Made by a program: the position numbers and the translations under genes
Shown: piece by piece, positions 18,021 to 25,998 of the stretch
Numbering within the stretch: position 1 is the stretch's first letter
Layout: each line of letters starts with the position of its first letter
Assembly: GCA_040772845.1 (NCBI GenBank)
Contig: JAXGXG010000002.1
Span: forward strand, 124,001 to 188,000
Direction: 5' to 3'
Source of the DNA: PWXP01 sp040772845
GTDB taxonomy: Bacteria > Planctomycetota > Planctomycetia > Pirellulales > Thermoguttaceae
DNA length: 64,000 nucleotides
Notes under the pieces: generated by a model
The model's input: the letters and a program-made list of their open reading frames with translations, nothing else
What the model was told of the DNA's origin: nothing
The model's database searches: none

Positions 18021-21000
18021 ATGCGTAAGAAACAAGATTGTGGTCGACCAACGACGTGGATTTCCTGGGGTATTCGGTTGTCGATGTTCTTCTGCCTGAC
18101 TCTATCCTGCCTCGTGGCTGTGGCGGACGGCGTTCGGTTCGATTTCGAAACCGGCGATCTGCAAGGCTGGCAGGTCGCCGAGGGAGAGTTCAGCAAGCTG
18201 GTCGGCAACCGCGACGTCGAGTTCCACAACGAATCCCGGAAGTACACGAAGCAGGGTACTTATTATCTGACCACGCTGGAGCGGGCCGACAGCGCCCGCC
18301 CCGATGACGGTCCCACCGGTGTGATCGAATCTCCCGTGTTCCGGCTCACCGGCCCGAAGGCCTCGATGATTGTCGGCGGGGGCTCCCATCCGACCACCTA
18401 CGTCGCCCTGTGCACCGAAGACGGCAGTGAAGTGCTTTTCGCCCGCGGGCGCAACAGCCAGACGATGCAGCGAGTCGACTGGGACGTAAGTCCGTGGGTC
18501 GGAAAGCGCGTCTATCTCCGTCTGGTCGATCGGCACGCCGGCGGATGGGGACACCTTGTCTTCGACGACTTCCAGGCAGAGGGCCGCATCGATCCAGAAG
18601 CCACCCGTGCCCGCACCGAGATGCGAGCCCGTAGCGTCGTCCAAGCCCGACACCGTCCGCTGCGCACGGCCATCGAGCATCATGCCGCGATTTTCAAAGA
18701 CCGTTACCCCAAGGCCAAGGAGTATCTTGCCCGTCTCGATGATATCGAGGTTCGGTTGGCCAAAGCCGGCGGAGATGAACTCGGGGAACTCGAAGCTGCG
18801 ATGGATGCCTTGCGCCGCGAAGCCCTTCTGGCCAATCCCCTGGTAGGCGGGCAGCCGATCCTGTTCGTCGTCCGGAGCCAGTATCGGTCCGATCACCACA
18901 ACACGGCCACGATGTTCCAGAAGGGCGAGATCAACGAAGGCAGCTTCCAGGGCGGGGGCGCTTTGAAGATGCTCGATCCGGCGACTGGCAGGACGACCAC
19001 ACTGCTGGAACTGCCCGAGGGAATCGTACGCGACCCCGATGTCCACTTCGACGGCCGCCGCATCCTTGTTTCCATCCGCAAGAACAAGGACGATGCCTAC
19101 CACATCTACGAACTCAGCGCCGACGGATCCGGTTTGCGTCAGATCACGTTCGGCTCCGGTATTTCCGACATCGATCCGATCTATTTGCCCGACGACCGCG
19201 TCCTGTTTACCTCAACGCGCGAGCCGAAGTATTGCATGTGCAACCGGCATATCATGGGCAACCTTTTCACCGTCAATGCCGACGGTTCCAATATGGATCA
19301 GATCGGGCATAGCACGTTGCATGAAGGTCACGCCGCGCTGTTGCCGGACGGTCGGGTAATCTACGACCGGTGGGAATATGTGGACCGGAACTTCGGCGAT
19401 GCACAGGGCGTGTGGCTGACCGGCCCGGACGGTACGAACCACGCCATCTATTGGGGCAACAACACGAACTCGCCGGGCGGCGTGCTCGATACACGCCCCG
19501 TGCCAGGTACGGATTGGTTCCTGGCCACGTTTTCCTCCTGCCACGACCGGCCGTGGGGCGCGCTGGCGCTGGTCGACCGGCGTCTTGGAATCGACGGGCG
19601 GGAACCGGTCCTGCAGACCTGGCCCCCCGACGCGATCGACCTGGTCGGGCAAGGCAACTACGACACCTTCAGGCGAGTGCCAATCAAGTACGAGGACCCC
19701 TATCCGCTTTCCGATACGACCTTCCTGTGTTCACGCATGACCGGGCGCGGCGAAGAAATGGGTATCTATCTGGTCGATCGCTTCGGAAACGAAGTGGCGA
19801 TCCACACCGAAGAGCCGGGTTGCTACGACCCCATGCCCTTGGCTTCCCGTACCCGACCGCCTGTGATCCCGTCCCGCACCGATCTGGCGAAGGCCGAAGG
19901 CCGCTTCTACGTGGAGAACGTATATATCGGCACAGGCATGGATCAGGTGGAGCCGGGAACGGTGAAATCCCTGCGGATTGTCGAGTCGCCCGAGAAGCGA
20001 TTCTGGACGGGGCACGGCTGGGACGGCGGCACCGGGCAGCAGGCGCCCGGAATGGCCTGGAACGATTTCAATAACAAACGCATTATCGGGACCGTACCCG
20101 TCGAAGCGGACGGTAGCGCGTACTTCAGCGTACCGGCCGATACGTTCCTGTATTTTCAACTTCTCGACGAACGGGGCATGATGGTGCAGTCGATGCGGAG
20201 CGGCACGATCGTCCGGCCCGGTGAGGTAATCGGCTGTATCGGCTGCCACGAAGATCGTCGCTCGACCTTCGTCCCCCGGAACACCAGCAAGGCAATGCTT
20301 CGAGGCCCCGACAGCCCGAAGCCGTGGTATGGCCCAACCCGGTTGTTCAGCTACACGGCCGAAGTACAGCCGGTGTTCGACAAGCACTGCACTACCTGCC
20401 ACGACTACGGCAAACAGGCCGGCAAGGTCCTGAACCTGGCCGGAGACCGAAACCTTGTGTTCAACACCTCGTACACCGAACTGCGAGCAAAGGACTACGT
20501 ACACGTCGTCGGCGCCGGCCCCCACCCGGTTCAGATGCCCATGTCCTGGGGCTCCCACGCCAGCCGGCTGGCCAAGGTGCTGCTTGGGGGGCATGGGAAT
20601 CCGGAGATCGACCAGCAAGTCCGACTCGATGCCGAGGCGTTCGGCCGCATCATCACATGGATGGACATCAACGCTCCCTACTATCCCGATTACGCCAGCG
20701 CCTACCGCGACCATCCGTACGGCCGGTCGCCCATTACGCAAACCGAACTCGACCGGTTGGCCGAGCTGACCGGGGCGAACTTGAAGGATCGCTGGAAACA
20801 CGGACTGGTCAACTTCGGGCGACCCGAGTTGAGTGCGTGTCTCGCTCTGCTTGAGCCGAATGACCCCCGGCGCGAAGAAGCACTGACCATCATTCGGGCT
20901 GGTCAGACGCGCCTTGCCAAGCGGCCCCGGGCCGATATGCCCGAGTTCCGACTGGTAGCGCCTGTTGAAATTGCCCAACAAGAGAAATATGATTCACTCA

Positions 21001-21098
21001 TGGCGGCTCGCGCCGCCATGCAGGCAGCCATCGCACGTGGCGAACGGCTATACCCCCCCGAAAGGGACATTCCTTCCAAGGAGCCATCACAACCATGA
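18021..21098 (+). CDS. HzsA-like multidomain c-type cytochrome, copy 1 (full length)
   Basis: 1025 residues with a signal peptide. Residues ~30-180 look like a jelly-roll sugar-binding-type domain (RFDFETGDLQGWQVAEGEF). A helical segment follows, then a beta-propeller (~270-650) with PD40/WD-like blades such as MLDPATGRTTTLLELPEG and HEGHAALLPDGRVIYDRWEY. The C-terminal part has GTVPVEADGSAYFSVPA and two haem motifs, CIGCH at residue 739 and CTTCH at 790. The propeller-plus-cytochrome layout is that of hydrazine synthase alpha, but no other hydrazine synthase subunit is present, so the activity is unknown. AGGAGG lies 10 bases before the ATG. The next gene overlaps by ATGA. Confidence 0.85.
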   Translation: MRKKQDCGRPTTWISWGIRLSMFFCLTLSCLVAVADGVRFDFETGDLQGWQVAEGEFSKLVGNRDVEFHNESRKYTKQGTYYLTTLERADSARPDDGPTGVIESPVFRLTGPKASMIVGGGSHPTTYVALCTEDGSEVLFARGRNSQTMQRVDWDVSPWVGKRVYLRLVDRHAGGWGHLVFDDFQAEGRIDPEATRARTEMRARSVVQARHRPLRTAIEHHAAIFKDRYPKAKEYLARLDDIEVRLAKAGGDELGELEAAMDALRREALLANPLVGGQPILFVVRSQYRSDHHNTATMFQKGEINEGSFQGGGALKMLDPATGRTTTLLELPEGIVRDPDVHFDGRRILVSIRKNKDDAYHIYELSADGSGLRQITFGSGISDIDPIYLPDDRVLFTSTREPKYCMCNRHIMGNLFTVNADGSNMDQIGHSTLHEGHAALLPDGRVIYDRWEYVDRNFGDAQGVWLTGPDGTNHAIYWGNNTNSPGGVLDTRPVPGTDWFLATFSSCHDRPWGALALVDRRLGIDGREPVLQTWPPDAIDLVGQGNYDTFRRVPIKYEDPYPLSDTTFLCSRMTGRGEEMGIYLVDRFGNEVAIHTEEPGCYDPMPLASRTRPPVIPSRTDLAKAEGRFYVENVYIGTGMDQVEPGTVKSLRIVESPEKRFWTGHGWDGGTGQQAPGMAWNDFNNKRIIGTVPVEADGSAYFSVPADTFLYFQLLDERGMMVQSMRSGTIVRPGEVIGCIGCHEDRRSTFVPRNTSKAMLRGPDSPKPWYGPTRLFSYTAEVQPVFDKHCTTCHDYGKQAGKVLNLAGDRNLVFNTSYTELRAKDYVHVVGAGPHPVQMPMSWGSHASRLAKVLLGGHGNPEIDQQVRLDAEAFGRIITWMDINAPYYPDYASAYRDHPYGRSPITQTELDRLAELTGANLKDRWKHGLVNFGRPELSACLALLEPNDPRREEALTIIRAGQTRLAKRPRADMPEFRLVAPVEIAQQEKYDSLMAARAAMQAAIARGERLYPPERDIPSKEPSQP

Positions 21099-21784
21099 GA
21101 GATTCCCTGCGGATTTCCCGCCGGTCCATGCTTGCCGGAACGGCAGCAGCAGGCGCCGCTTTAATGACCCCGTGGCCCCAGGCCGCTTTAACCGCCGAGT
21201 GTAAAATGAGCAAAGTGAAAACGCACACGAACGCCGACTTCTACGACAGCAACGGAACCTTCCTTGCCGACAAGGCCCGCGACGCCTACTTCGCCATGTT
21301 CGAACGGTTCCACTATCCCATTTCCGACCAGATCAAGACGGGCATGTGGATTCTGGACTTCAACCTGGGTGATTTCGAAAACGTGGGCATGGCCGGAATC
21401 TTCTGGCTCAACCGCGAAGATTACAAATACTTCGGGCACGAAATCTACCTGCTGCCCGGGCAGATGATTCCGGAGCATTGCCACATGCCGACCTCCAAGG
21501 GTGTGGCGAAGATGGAGTCGTGGCACCCGCGCCGCGGCATGATCTACACCTTCGGCGAAGGCGAACCCACGCCCGAACTGCTCGGCAAGATCCCGGCGAG
21601 CCAGCGCGATCTGGTCAAGTCCCGCCACTGTACGCCGCTGGGGATCGACGAGATCGGCCACCTGAACCGGCTGGAGGCCTGGCACTTCATGGTCGCCGGC
21701 CCGGAAGGGGCGCTCGTCACCGAGTACGGCACCTTCCACGATATGGACGGCCTGAAGTTCTCCAACCCCAAAGCCAGTGCCTAA
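21095..21784 (+). CDS. Tat-exported cupin protein resembling D-lyxose isomerase
   Basis: 229 residues. A twin-arginine signal (RISRRSMLAGTAAAGAALM) is followed by a cupin domain. The metal site is visible as IPEHCHMPTSKGVAKMESWH (two His and a Glu) and a later RLEAWHFMV. This order matches D-lyxose/sugar ketol-isomerase cupins (COG3822), which convert aldose to ketose with Mn2+. The start overlaps the stop of the HzsA-like gene by ATGA, so they are translationally coupled. Export of a sugar isomerase-like enzyme is odd; the protein may bind or modify a sugar in the periplasm. The fold is secure, the substrate inferred. Confidence 0.75.
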   Translation: MRDSLRISRRSMLAGTAAAGAALMTPWPQAALTAECKMSKVKTHTNADFYDSNGTFLADKARDAYFAMFERFHYPISDQIKTGMWILDFNLGDFENVGMAGIFWLNREDYKYFGHEIYLLPGQMIPEHCHMPTSKGVAKMESWHPRRGMIYTFGEGEPTPELLGKIPASQRDLVKSRHCTPLGIDEIGHLNRLEAWHFMVAGPEGALVTEYGTFHDMDGLKFSNPKASA

Positions 21785-21808
21785 CGCGACACCTGGAAAG
21801 GATACCCC

Positions 21809-22747
21809 ATGGCGGATCTTGCACTCTTTGACCTCTCGGGCAAGAAGGCCCTCGTCACCGGCGGCGCCGTGGGGATCGGCCGAGCATGCGCCACGGCCCT
21901 GGCAAACGCCGGGGCCGATGTGGCCATACTCGACCTCGATGCCAACGCAGGCAACAAGACGGCCGACGGCATTCACGCCGTCGGCCGTCGTTCACTCTTC
22001 CTCCGATGCGACGTCACCCGACGCGATCAGGTTCAGGAGGCGGTCCAGAAGGTGGCCGAGACGTTCGGACGCCTGGACATCGCGGTCAACAATGCCGGCA
22101 TCGGCATTCTGGGCGCCGACGAGGAGTTTCCTCTGGCCGACTGGGAGAAGGTGATCGCGGTCAACCTGACCGGGACCTTTCTGTGCGCCCAGGCCGAGGC
22201 ACAGCAGATGCTCCGCCAAACGCCGATCGAAGGGAAGATCATCAATATCGCCTCAATGTCGGCCAATATCTGCAACTGCAATGCAGCGTACAACAGCTCC
22301 AAGGCCGGCGTCGTTCAAATGACGCGGATGCTGGCCACCGAATGGGGCCAATACAACATTAACGTCAACTGCATCAGCCCGAGCTACGTCCTGTCGCCCA
22401 TGCACGCCTCGACGCCGGTCGAGGTCCGACAACGCATTCGCGAACTGACCCCGCTGGGCCACGTCCAGCGCCCCGACGACCTGCATGGCGCGGTGGTCTT
22501 CCTTGCTTCGACCGCTTCGAACTATGTGACCGGCCACGACCTGGTCGTAGACGGCGGCCATACGCTCAACGCATGGCTCACTCCGCTGGGGCGGTCGGCG
22601 CCGCCGCGAGTAAGCCCCGAGCAGGAAACCGTGCAACTGAAAGCCGACCTCGACCTGCTCGGTCTTCCCTACGACGAAGACGGTATCAACCCGAGTCTCC
22701 ATCCCGAGATCGCCAATGCCTTCAAAGCCGCCTTCGGTCTGAAGTAA
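21809..22747 (+). CDS. Short-chain dehydrogenase/reductase (SDR)
   Basis: 312 residues. Rossmann motif TGGAVGIG at 17-24, NNAG at 94-97, catalytic YxxxK as Y161 and K165 with serine at 149/151, and the classical PSYVLSPMH segment near 190. The core is the usual ~250 residues; an extra ~55-residue C-terminal tail (from about TLNAWLTPLG) is not part of the standard fold. Aspartate after the second strand (ILDLD) suggests preference for NAD. It lies 24 bp after the cupin gene, consistent with oxidation of a sugar or polyol in the same pathway. Confidence 0.9.
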   Translation: MADLALFDLSGKKALVTGGAVGIGRACATALANAGADVAILDLDANAGNKTADGIHAVGRRSLFLRCDVTRRDQVQEAVQKVAETFGRLDIAVNNAGIGILGADEEFPLADWEKVIAVNLTGTFLCAQAEAQQMLRQTPIEGKIINIASMSANICNCNAAYNSSKAGVVQMTRMLATEWGQYNINVNCISPSYVLSPMHASTPVEVRQRIRELTPLGHVQRPDDLHGAVVFLASTASNYVTGHDLVVDGGHTLNAWLTPLGRSAPPRVSPEQETVQLKADLDLLGLPYDEDGINPSLHPEIANAFKAAFGLK

Positions 22748-22889
22748 TTGCCTGCATGAGAGCCCTGTGAGTCGCGCGGGGCGCTCGTGTACGGTTGGTG
22801 CCAGGTGCCATTCGGCTCGCGGGACCTCGCACTATGGATTCCCAGCCCGCGATGCGCATGGACGGCGCCAGAGAGCCCTGGAGAAACCA

Positions 22890-23573
22890 ATGGACCTCAC
22901 CCCCGCACAACTCGCCCGCATGATGGATCTCAGTGCGGTGCGCACCGACGTCGATCTGGACGAGATTCACCGCCTTGCCGATGCCTGCAAGCGTTACGGC
23001 TGCATCTGCGCGTTCGCCATGCCGTGTTACGTTCCTGATCTGGTCCGCCTGCTGGCTGACACGCCCGAGGTCGGCGTGGGCGGCGTTATCGGCTTCCCCT
23101 CGGGTTCGCACAGCACGGCGACCAAGGTGGCGGAAGCGTGCGAACAACTCGATCAGGGCGCCGCAGAACTCGACATGGTCATAAACGTGGGCATGCTCCA
23201 GTCGGGACGTGACGAGTATGTAGAAAACGATATCCGTGCGGTTGTCGAAGCCGTTCGTCCCACCCCGGTCAAAGTCATCCTGGAAGTCCACTACCTGACC
23301 GACGACCAGATTGTCCGTGGCAGCCGGTTGGCCGTCCGCGCCGGCGCCGCCTTCGTAAAGACGGGAACCGGTTGGCCCGAAACCGGTGCGACCTTGGAGA
23401 ATGTGCGACTGATCAAGTCTGTCGTTGGCGACGCCGCACAGGTCAAGGCCGCAGGCGGTGTTCGCGATTACAGGACCGTCCTCAAAATGATCGAAGCCGG
23501 CGTGACACGTTTCGGCATCAGCCTGGCCTCCGGCGAACGAATCTTCGCCGAGTGCGCCGCGGCCCAGGCTTGA
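22890..23573 (+). CDS. deoC: Deoxyribose-phosphate aldolase
   Basis: 227 residues, the usual length. DeoC splits 2-deoxyribose-5-phosphate into acetaldehyde and glyceraldehyde-3-phosphate through a Schiff base. The active-site blocks are present: ELDMVINVG (Asp95), VILEVHYL, AFVKTGTGW (Schiff-base Lys157) and VKAAGGVRDY (Lys186). The start (MDLTPAQLAR) has GGAGA upstream; the longer frame adds 41 poorly structured residues and is rejected. It is the last gene of the cluster that runs from 13.8 kb. Confidence 0.93.
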   Translation: MDLTPAQLARMMDLSAVRTDVDLDEIHRLADACKRYGCICAFAMPCYVPDLVRLLADTPEVGVGGVIGFPSGSHSTATKVAEACEQLDQGAAELDMVINVGMLQSGRDEYVENDIRAVVEAVRPTPVKVILEVHYLTDDQIVRGSRLAVRAGAAFVKTGTGWPETGATLENVRLIKSVVGDAAQVKAAGGVRDYRTVLKMIEAGVTRFGISLASGERIFAECAAAQA

Positions 23574-23710
23574 TTTGTCGAAACCAGGTTTTGCGCACGC
23601 GGTTCAATGCGCCTCGGAAACCACCTGGTTACAGACGCAGCCCATTGTCACATCGAGTCCATCGCAGGGAGAACTGGAACTGAACAGAAGCCAACGGAGG
23701 TAACAGGGGG

Positions 23711-23728
23711 AATTAAACGCGACAGGTC
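23711..23728 (+). repeat. Solo REP-like end of the RAYT element family
   Basis: AATTAAACGCGACAGGTC differs by one base from the 18-bp terminal inverted repeats that flank the RAYT transposase at 33781 and 34522. It is followed by CAATA as at 33799. It marks a lone REP or a decayed non-autonomous copy. Confidence 0.7.
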
Positions 23729-23742
23729 CAATACCGCCTGGA

Positions 23743-23919
23743 CCGGGTTAATCACGATAGGTTGGGTGGGTCAAACAAGCCGCTTCCTTGGTGGGTCATC
23801 GATCGCTAGTGTCGGCGTTTTTCCAGGCGGGCGGCTATAAGTCAGCTCGGTTGCGGCTTGTGCGGACCCACCAACGACCTACGCGACCTTGACCTGCCCT
23901 ACGCAGATGAATAACCCGG
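23743..23919 (-). repeat. Dispersed ~177-bp repeat, copy B
   Basis: Complement of the repeat at 5731-5905, aligned end to end with a few dozen substitutions. It keeps the blocks GGTGGGTCCGCACAAGCCGC and CCACCAAGGAAGCGGCTTG. No ORF. Confidence 0.85.
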
Positions 23920-23968
23920 CTAGAGACTCACGGCAAAAGGTGTTATGACGCACCTCTGTAGTATTGAA

Positions 23969-24026
23969 CTCAAACTGAAAACGCCACCACCGACCCTGCG
24001 TCGGTGGTGCGGTGTTTGACAACTAC
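23969..24026 (+). repeat. Left half of the palindromic element (see 2871-3012)
   Basis: 58 bp, nearly identical to 2871-2928, starting CTCAAACTGAAAACGCCACC. The right arm is missing, so this copy is truncated. It sits ~170 bp upstream of the antitoxin gene. Confidence 0.85.
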
Positions 24027-24192
24027 AAAGAGGCTTTCTTCCCAAGGTTCGGTCTGGGTCGCCGTGGTAACACGGCGGGTGAAGCTCGGCAATGGGCGTC
24101 GCTCCGAGGGGGCGGAGGAGGTACTGGATGCCCCGATCGGCGCGCGGTACAATGAGGTACGATTGGCCAGGGCCCTTGCGCGAGGTAACACC

Positions 24193-24435
24193 ATGCTGAA
24201 AGTCACGACCGGAGTGATTCACGAAAAGACGATCGAACTGGACGAACCTCTCGACCTGACGGACGGTCAACGTGTTGAAATCGTGGTCCGATTGCCCCAA
24301 GACGCCGTCCTCGGTGAAGACGAGTTGCGGCGGTGTGCGGGCTCGTTGGCCGATATGCCTGATTCCGTGGACAGCGACTTGCAGATGATTCTTAACGGAC
24401 GAAGAGACGTCGGCTTCCGCGAGGTGTCGCCGTGA
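24193..24435 (+). CDS. Antitoxin of a VapBC-type pair
   Basis: 80 residues. The N-terminal half, MLKVTTGVIHEKTIELDEPL with DGQRVEIVVR, is an AbrB/DUF104-like beta hairpin typical of small antitoxins. The C-terminal half is acidic and likely binds the toxin. Its TGA overlaps the GTG of the PIN gene (GTGA), a strong sign of a coupled toxin-antitoxin operon. The upstream in-frame extension crosses a repeat and is rejected as start. Confidence 0.8.
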   Translation: MLKVTTGVIHEKTIELDEPLDLTDGQRVEIVVRLPQDAVLGEDELRRCAGSLADMPDSVDSDLQMILNGRRDVGFREVSP

Positions 24436-24830
24436 GTTTCTTGCTGGACACGGACATCTGCTCGCGGTATCTCCGACAGCCTTCGAAGCTGTTCCACCGG
24501 TTCATCCAACATGCCGGACGCCTCCATGTTTCTGCGGTTGGCCTTTCCGAGCTTTACACGTGGGGCTACAAGCAGGATGATCCGTCACGGATCGTCTCTG
24601 CGATTGCCGATCTGCGGCGAGCCGTCGGTGTTCTGCCATTCGACGAATTATGCGCAGAGGCGCTTGGGCAGATTCGTGGTGCTCAACTTCGCCAAGGTGT
24701 ATCCTATGCTTCCATTGATCTGCTGATTGCCGCCACGGCCTTGGTGCATGACTTGACGCTCGTTACGCACAACACAAAGGACTTCCAACGCATCCCGAAC
24801 CTGCGTACCGCGGACTGGCTTGAGGACTAG
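24432..24830 (+). CDS. PIN-domain toxin (VapC family)
   Basis: 132 residues with a GTG start. The PIN acidic residues can be seen: LLDTDICSRYL (Asp at 6 and 8), VGLSELYTWG (Glu), SYASIDLLIAATAL (Asp) and THNTKDFQRI. Members are Mg2+-dependent ribonucleases that cut tRNA or rRNA when free of antitoxin. Overlap with the antitoxin gene supports the pair. Confidence 0.88.
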   Translation: MSFLLDTDICSRYLRQPSKLFHRFIQHAGRLHVSAVGLSELYTWGYKQDDPSRIVSAIADLRRAVGVLPFDELCAEALGQIRGAQLRQGVSYASIDLLIAATALVHDLTLVTHNTKDFQRIPNLRTADWLED

Positions 24831-24881
24831 GCAGACGCCACCGTACGTACGCGTCATGTCCCGGCAACCTGTCCCGCGCAG

Positions 24882-25364
24882 GCGAGTCGCCTTCTGGTAT
24901 GACTCCGCAGGGCGTTTGACTTCGGAGAGTCTTACAATCACCTTCGTCCAGACAACCACTTACACCGTCCAGTCGGCGTACGACGCGGCCAATCGCCGCA
25001 CGGGCATTACCTATCCGGACGGCTCGGTCGTCACGCGGCAATACACGGCCCGTGACCAGCTTGCCCAGATCGACTACAATAGCAATATGGTCGCCTCGTT
25101 TGGGTACGATAACGGTCGTCGCCGCACCAGCCGTACGCTGGGCGATACGCGCGGTAGACAGACCACGTGGGCGTACGGCCGGCAAGACGATCTGCCGACG
25201 GGCATCAGTTCGGACATTGCAGGTGCGTCGTTCACGTACACGTATGATGCCAACAAGAAGAAGTTGACCGAGGGTGTCTCGGCGCCCATGGCCAACTATG
25301 GGTTCAACTCGACGGTGTACGACCAGGCCGATCGGCTGACCGCGGGCGAATTAGGCGTTATGTT
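24882..25364 (+). pseudogene. RHS/YD-repeat protein fragment
   Basis: About 155 codons carry YD-type repeats: WYDSAGRLTSES, SAYDAANRRTGITYPDGSVV, RDQLAQIDYN, FGYDNGRRRTSR, YTYDANKKKLTEG and YDQADRLTAG. Intact RHS proteins are >1000 residues with a signal peptide and a toxin tip; here neither start region nor core closes. It follows the PIN gene directly, so only an internal slice remains. A tiny second piece of the same repeat lies at 35037-35074. Confidence 0.75.
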
Positions 25365-25998
25365 AATCGGCGTATATCCCGGGAGGAAATACAAGGACAT
25401 GCAATGCGCTTCGCCGTTCCCCCACCCCCCGCGTCAGCGCGGTACTGACAACTGATCACTGTCAACTGACAACTTGCCTCCCCCCGGCCTGATTCTCTGA
25501 CTTACAAACCGTGGCAAATCTGCTAGACTGAGGGTATATGTACATCTGTATATTTCTGCCAGAAGTCTGCCTTTCTTCGTGCCATGCGATCAAGAGGGGC
25601 AGGAACTCGCTGGACTCCCGGCTTCAGCCGGTCAAGAAAAGCCGCCTAAAGGCGGTACTCCAACTCATTTGCCATGCGGCCAGATGGAGGCGCGCAGGAC
25701 GAATGTGGAAATTCTGAAACCCGCCACCCAAAAATCTCGGAGATGGCAGATCGGAGATCGAAGCTAGGGACGCGCTGACGCGTGAGCGGGTGGGGTGCGA
25801 CCTGCTGACCTCGTAGGATGGGCTTCAGCCCGTCCCGTACGAAACCGATCCCTTTTTCAAGCCCGCCGCCAATGAACCGAAGTGACTTGCATGACCCGGA
25901 TTACTCATCTACGTGGTGTGGATCCGCGAGGGCAGGTGGATTATTCCCCTCGTGATTGAGGACACCCCGCGTTTCTCCCGCCTCACGGGGAGGCTTCG
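25365..25998. other. Gene-free interval with low-complexity and repeat ends
   Basis: Contains a short direct-repeat tract around 25442-25475 built on ACTGACAACT-like words, an AAAGCCGCCTAAAGGCGG stretch near 25640 and a lone CCCGGATTACTCATCTACG end at ~25890 of the dispersed repeat family. I see no credible gene. Confidence 0.6.

Larger units (their letters stand above)
23574..24192. other. Repeat-filled interval between deoC and the VapBC-like pair
   Basis: No gene is seen. Three unrelated repeat pieces are packed here: a solo RAYT-type end (23711-23728), the ~177-bp dispersed repeat copy B (23743-23919) and the left half of the palindromic element (23969-24026). The stretch 23590-23700 shows nothing recognisable. 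Confidence 0.7.
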
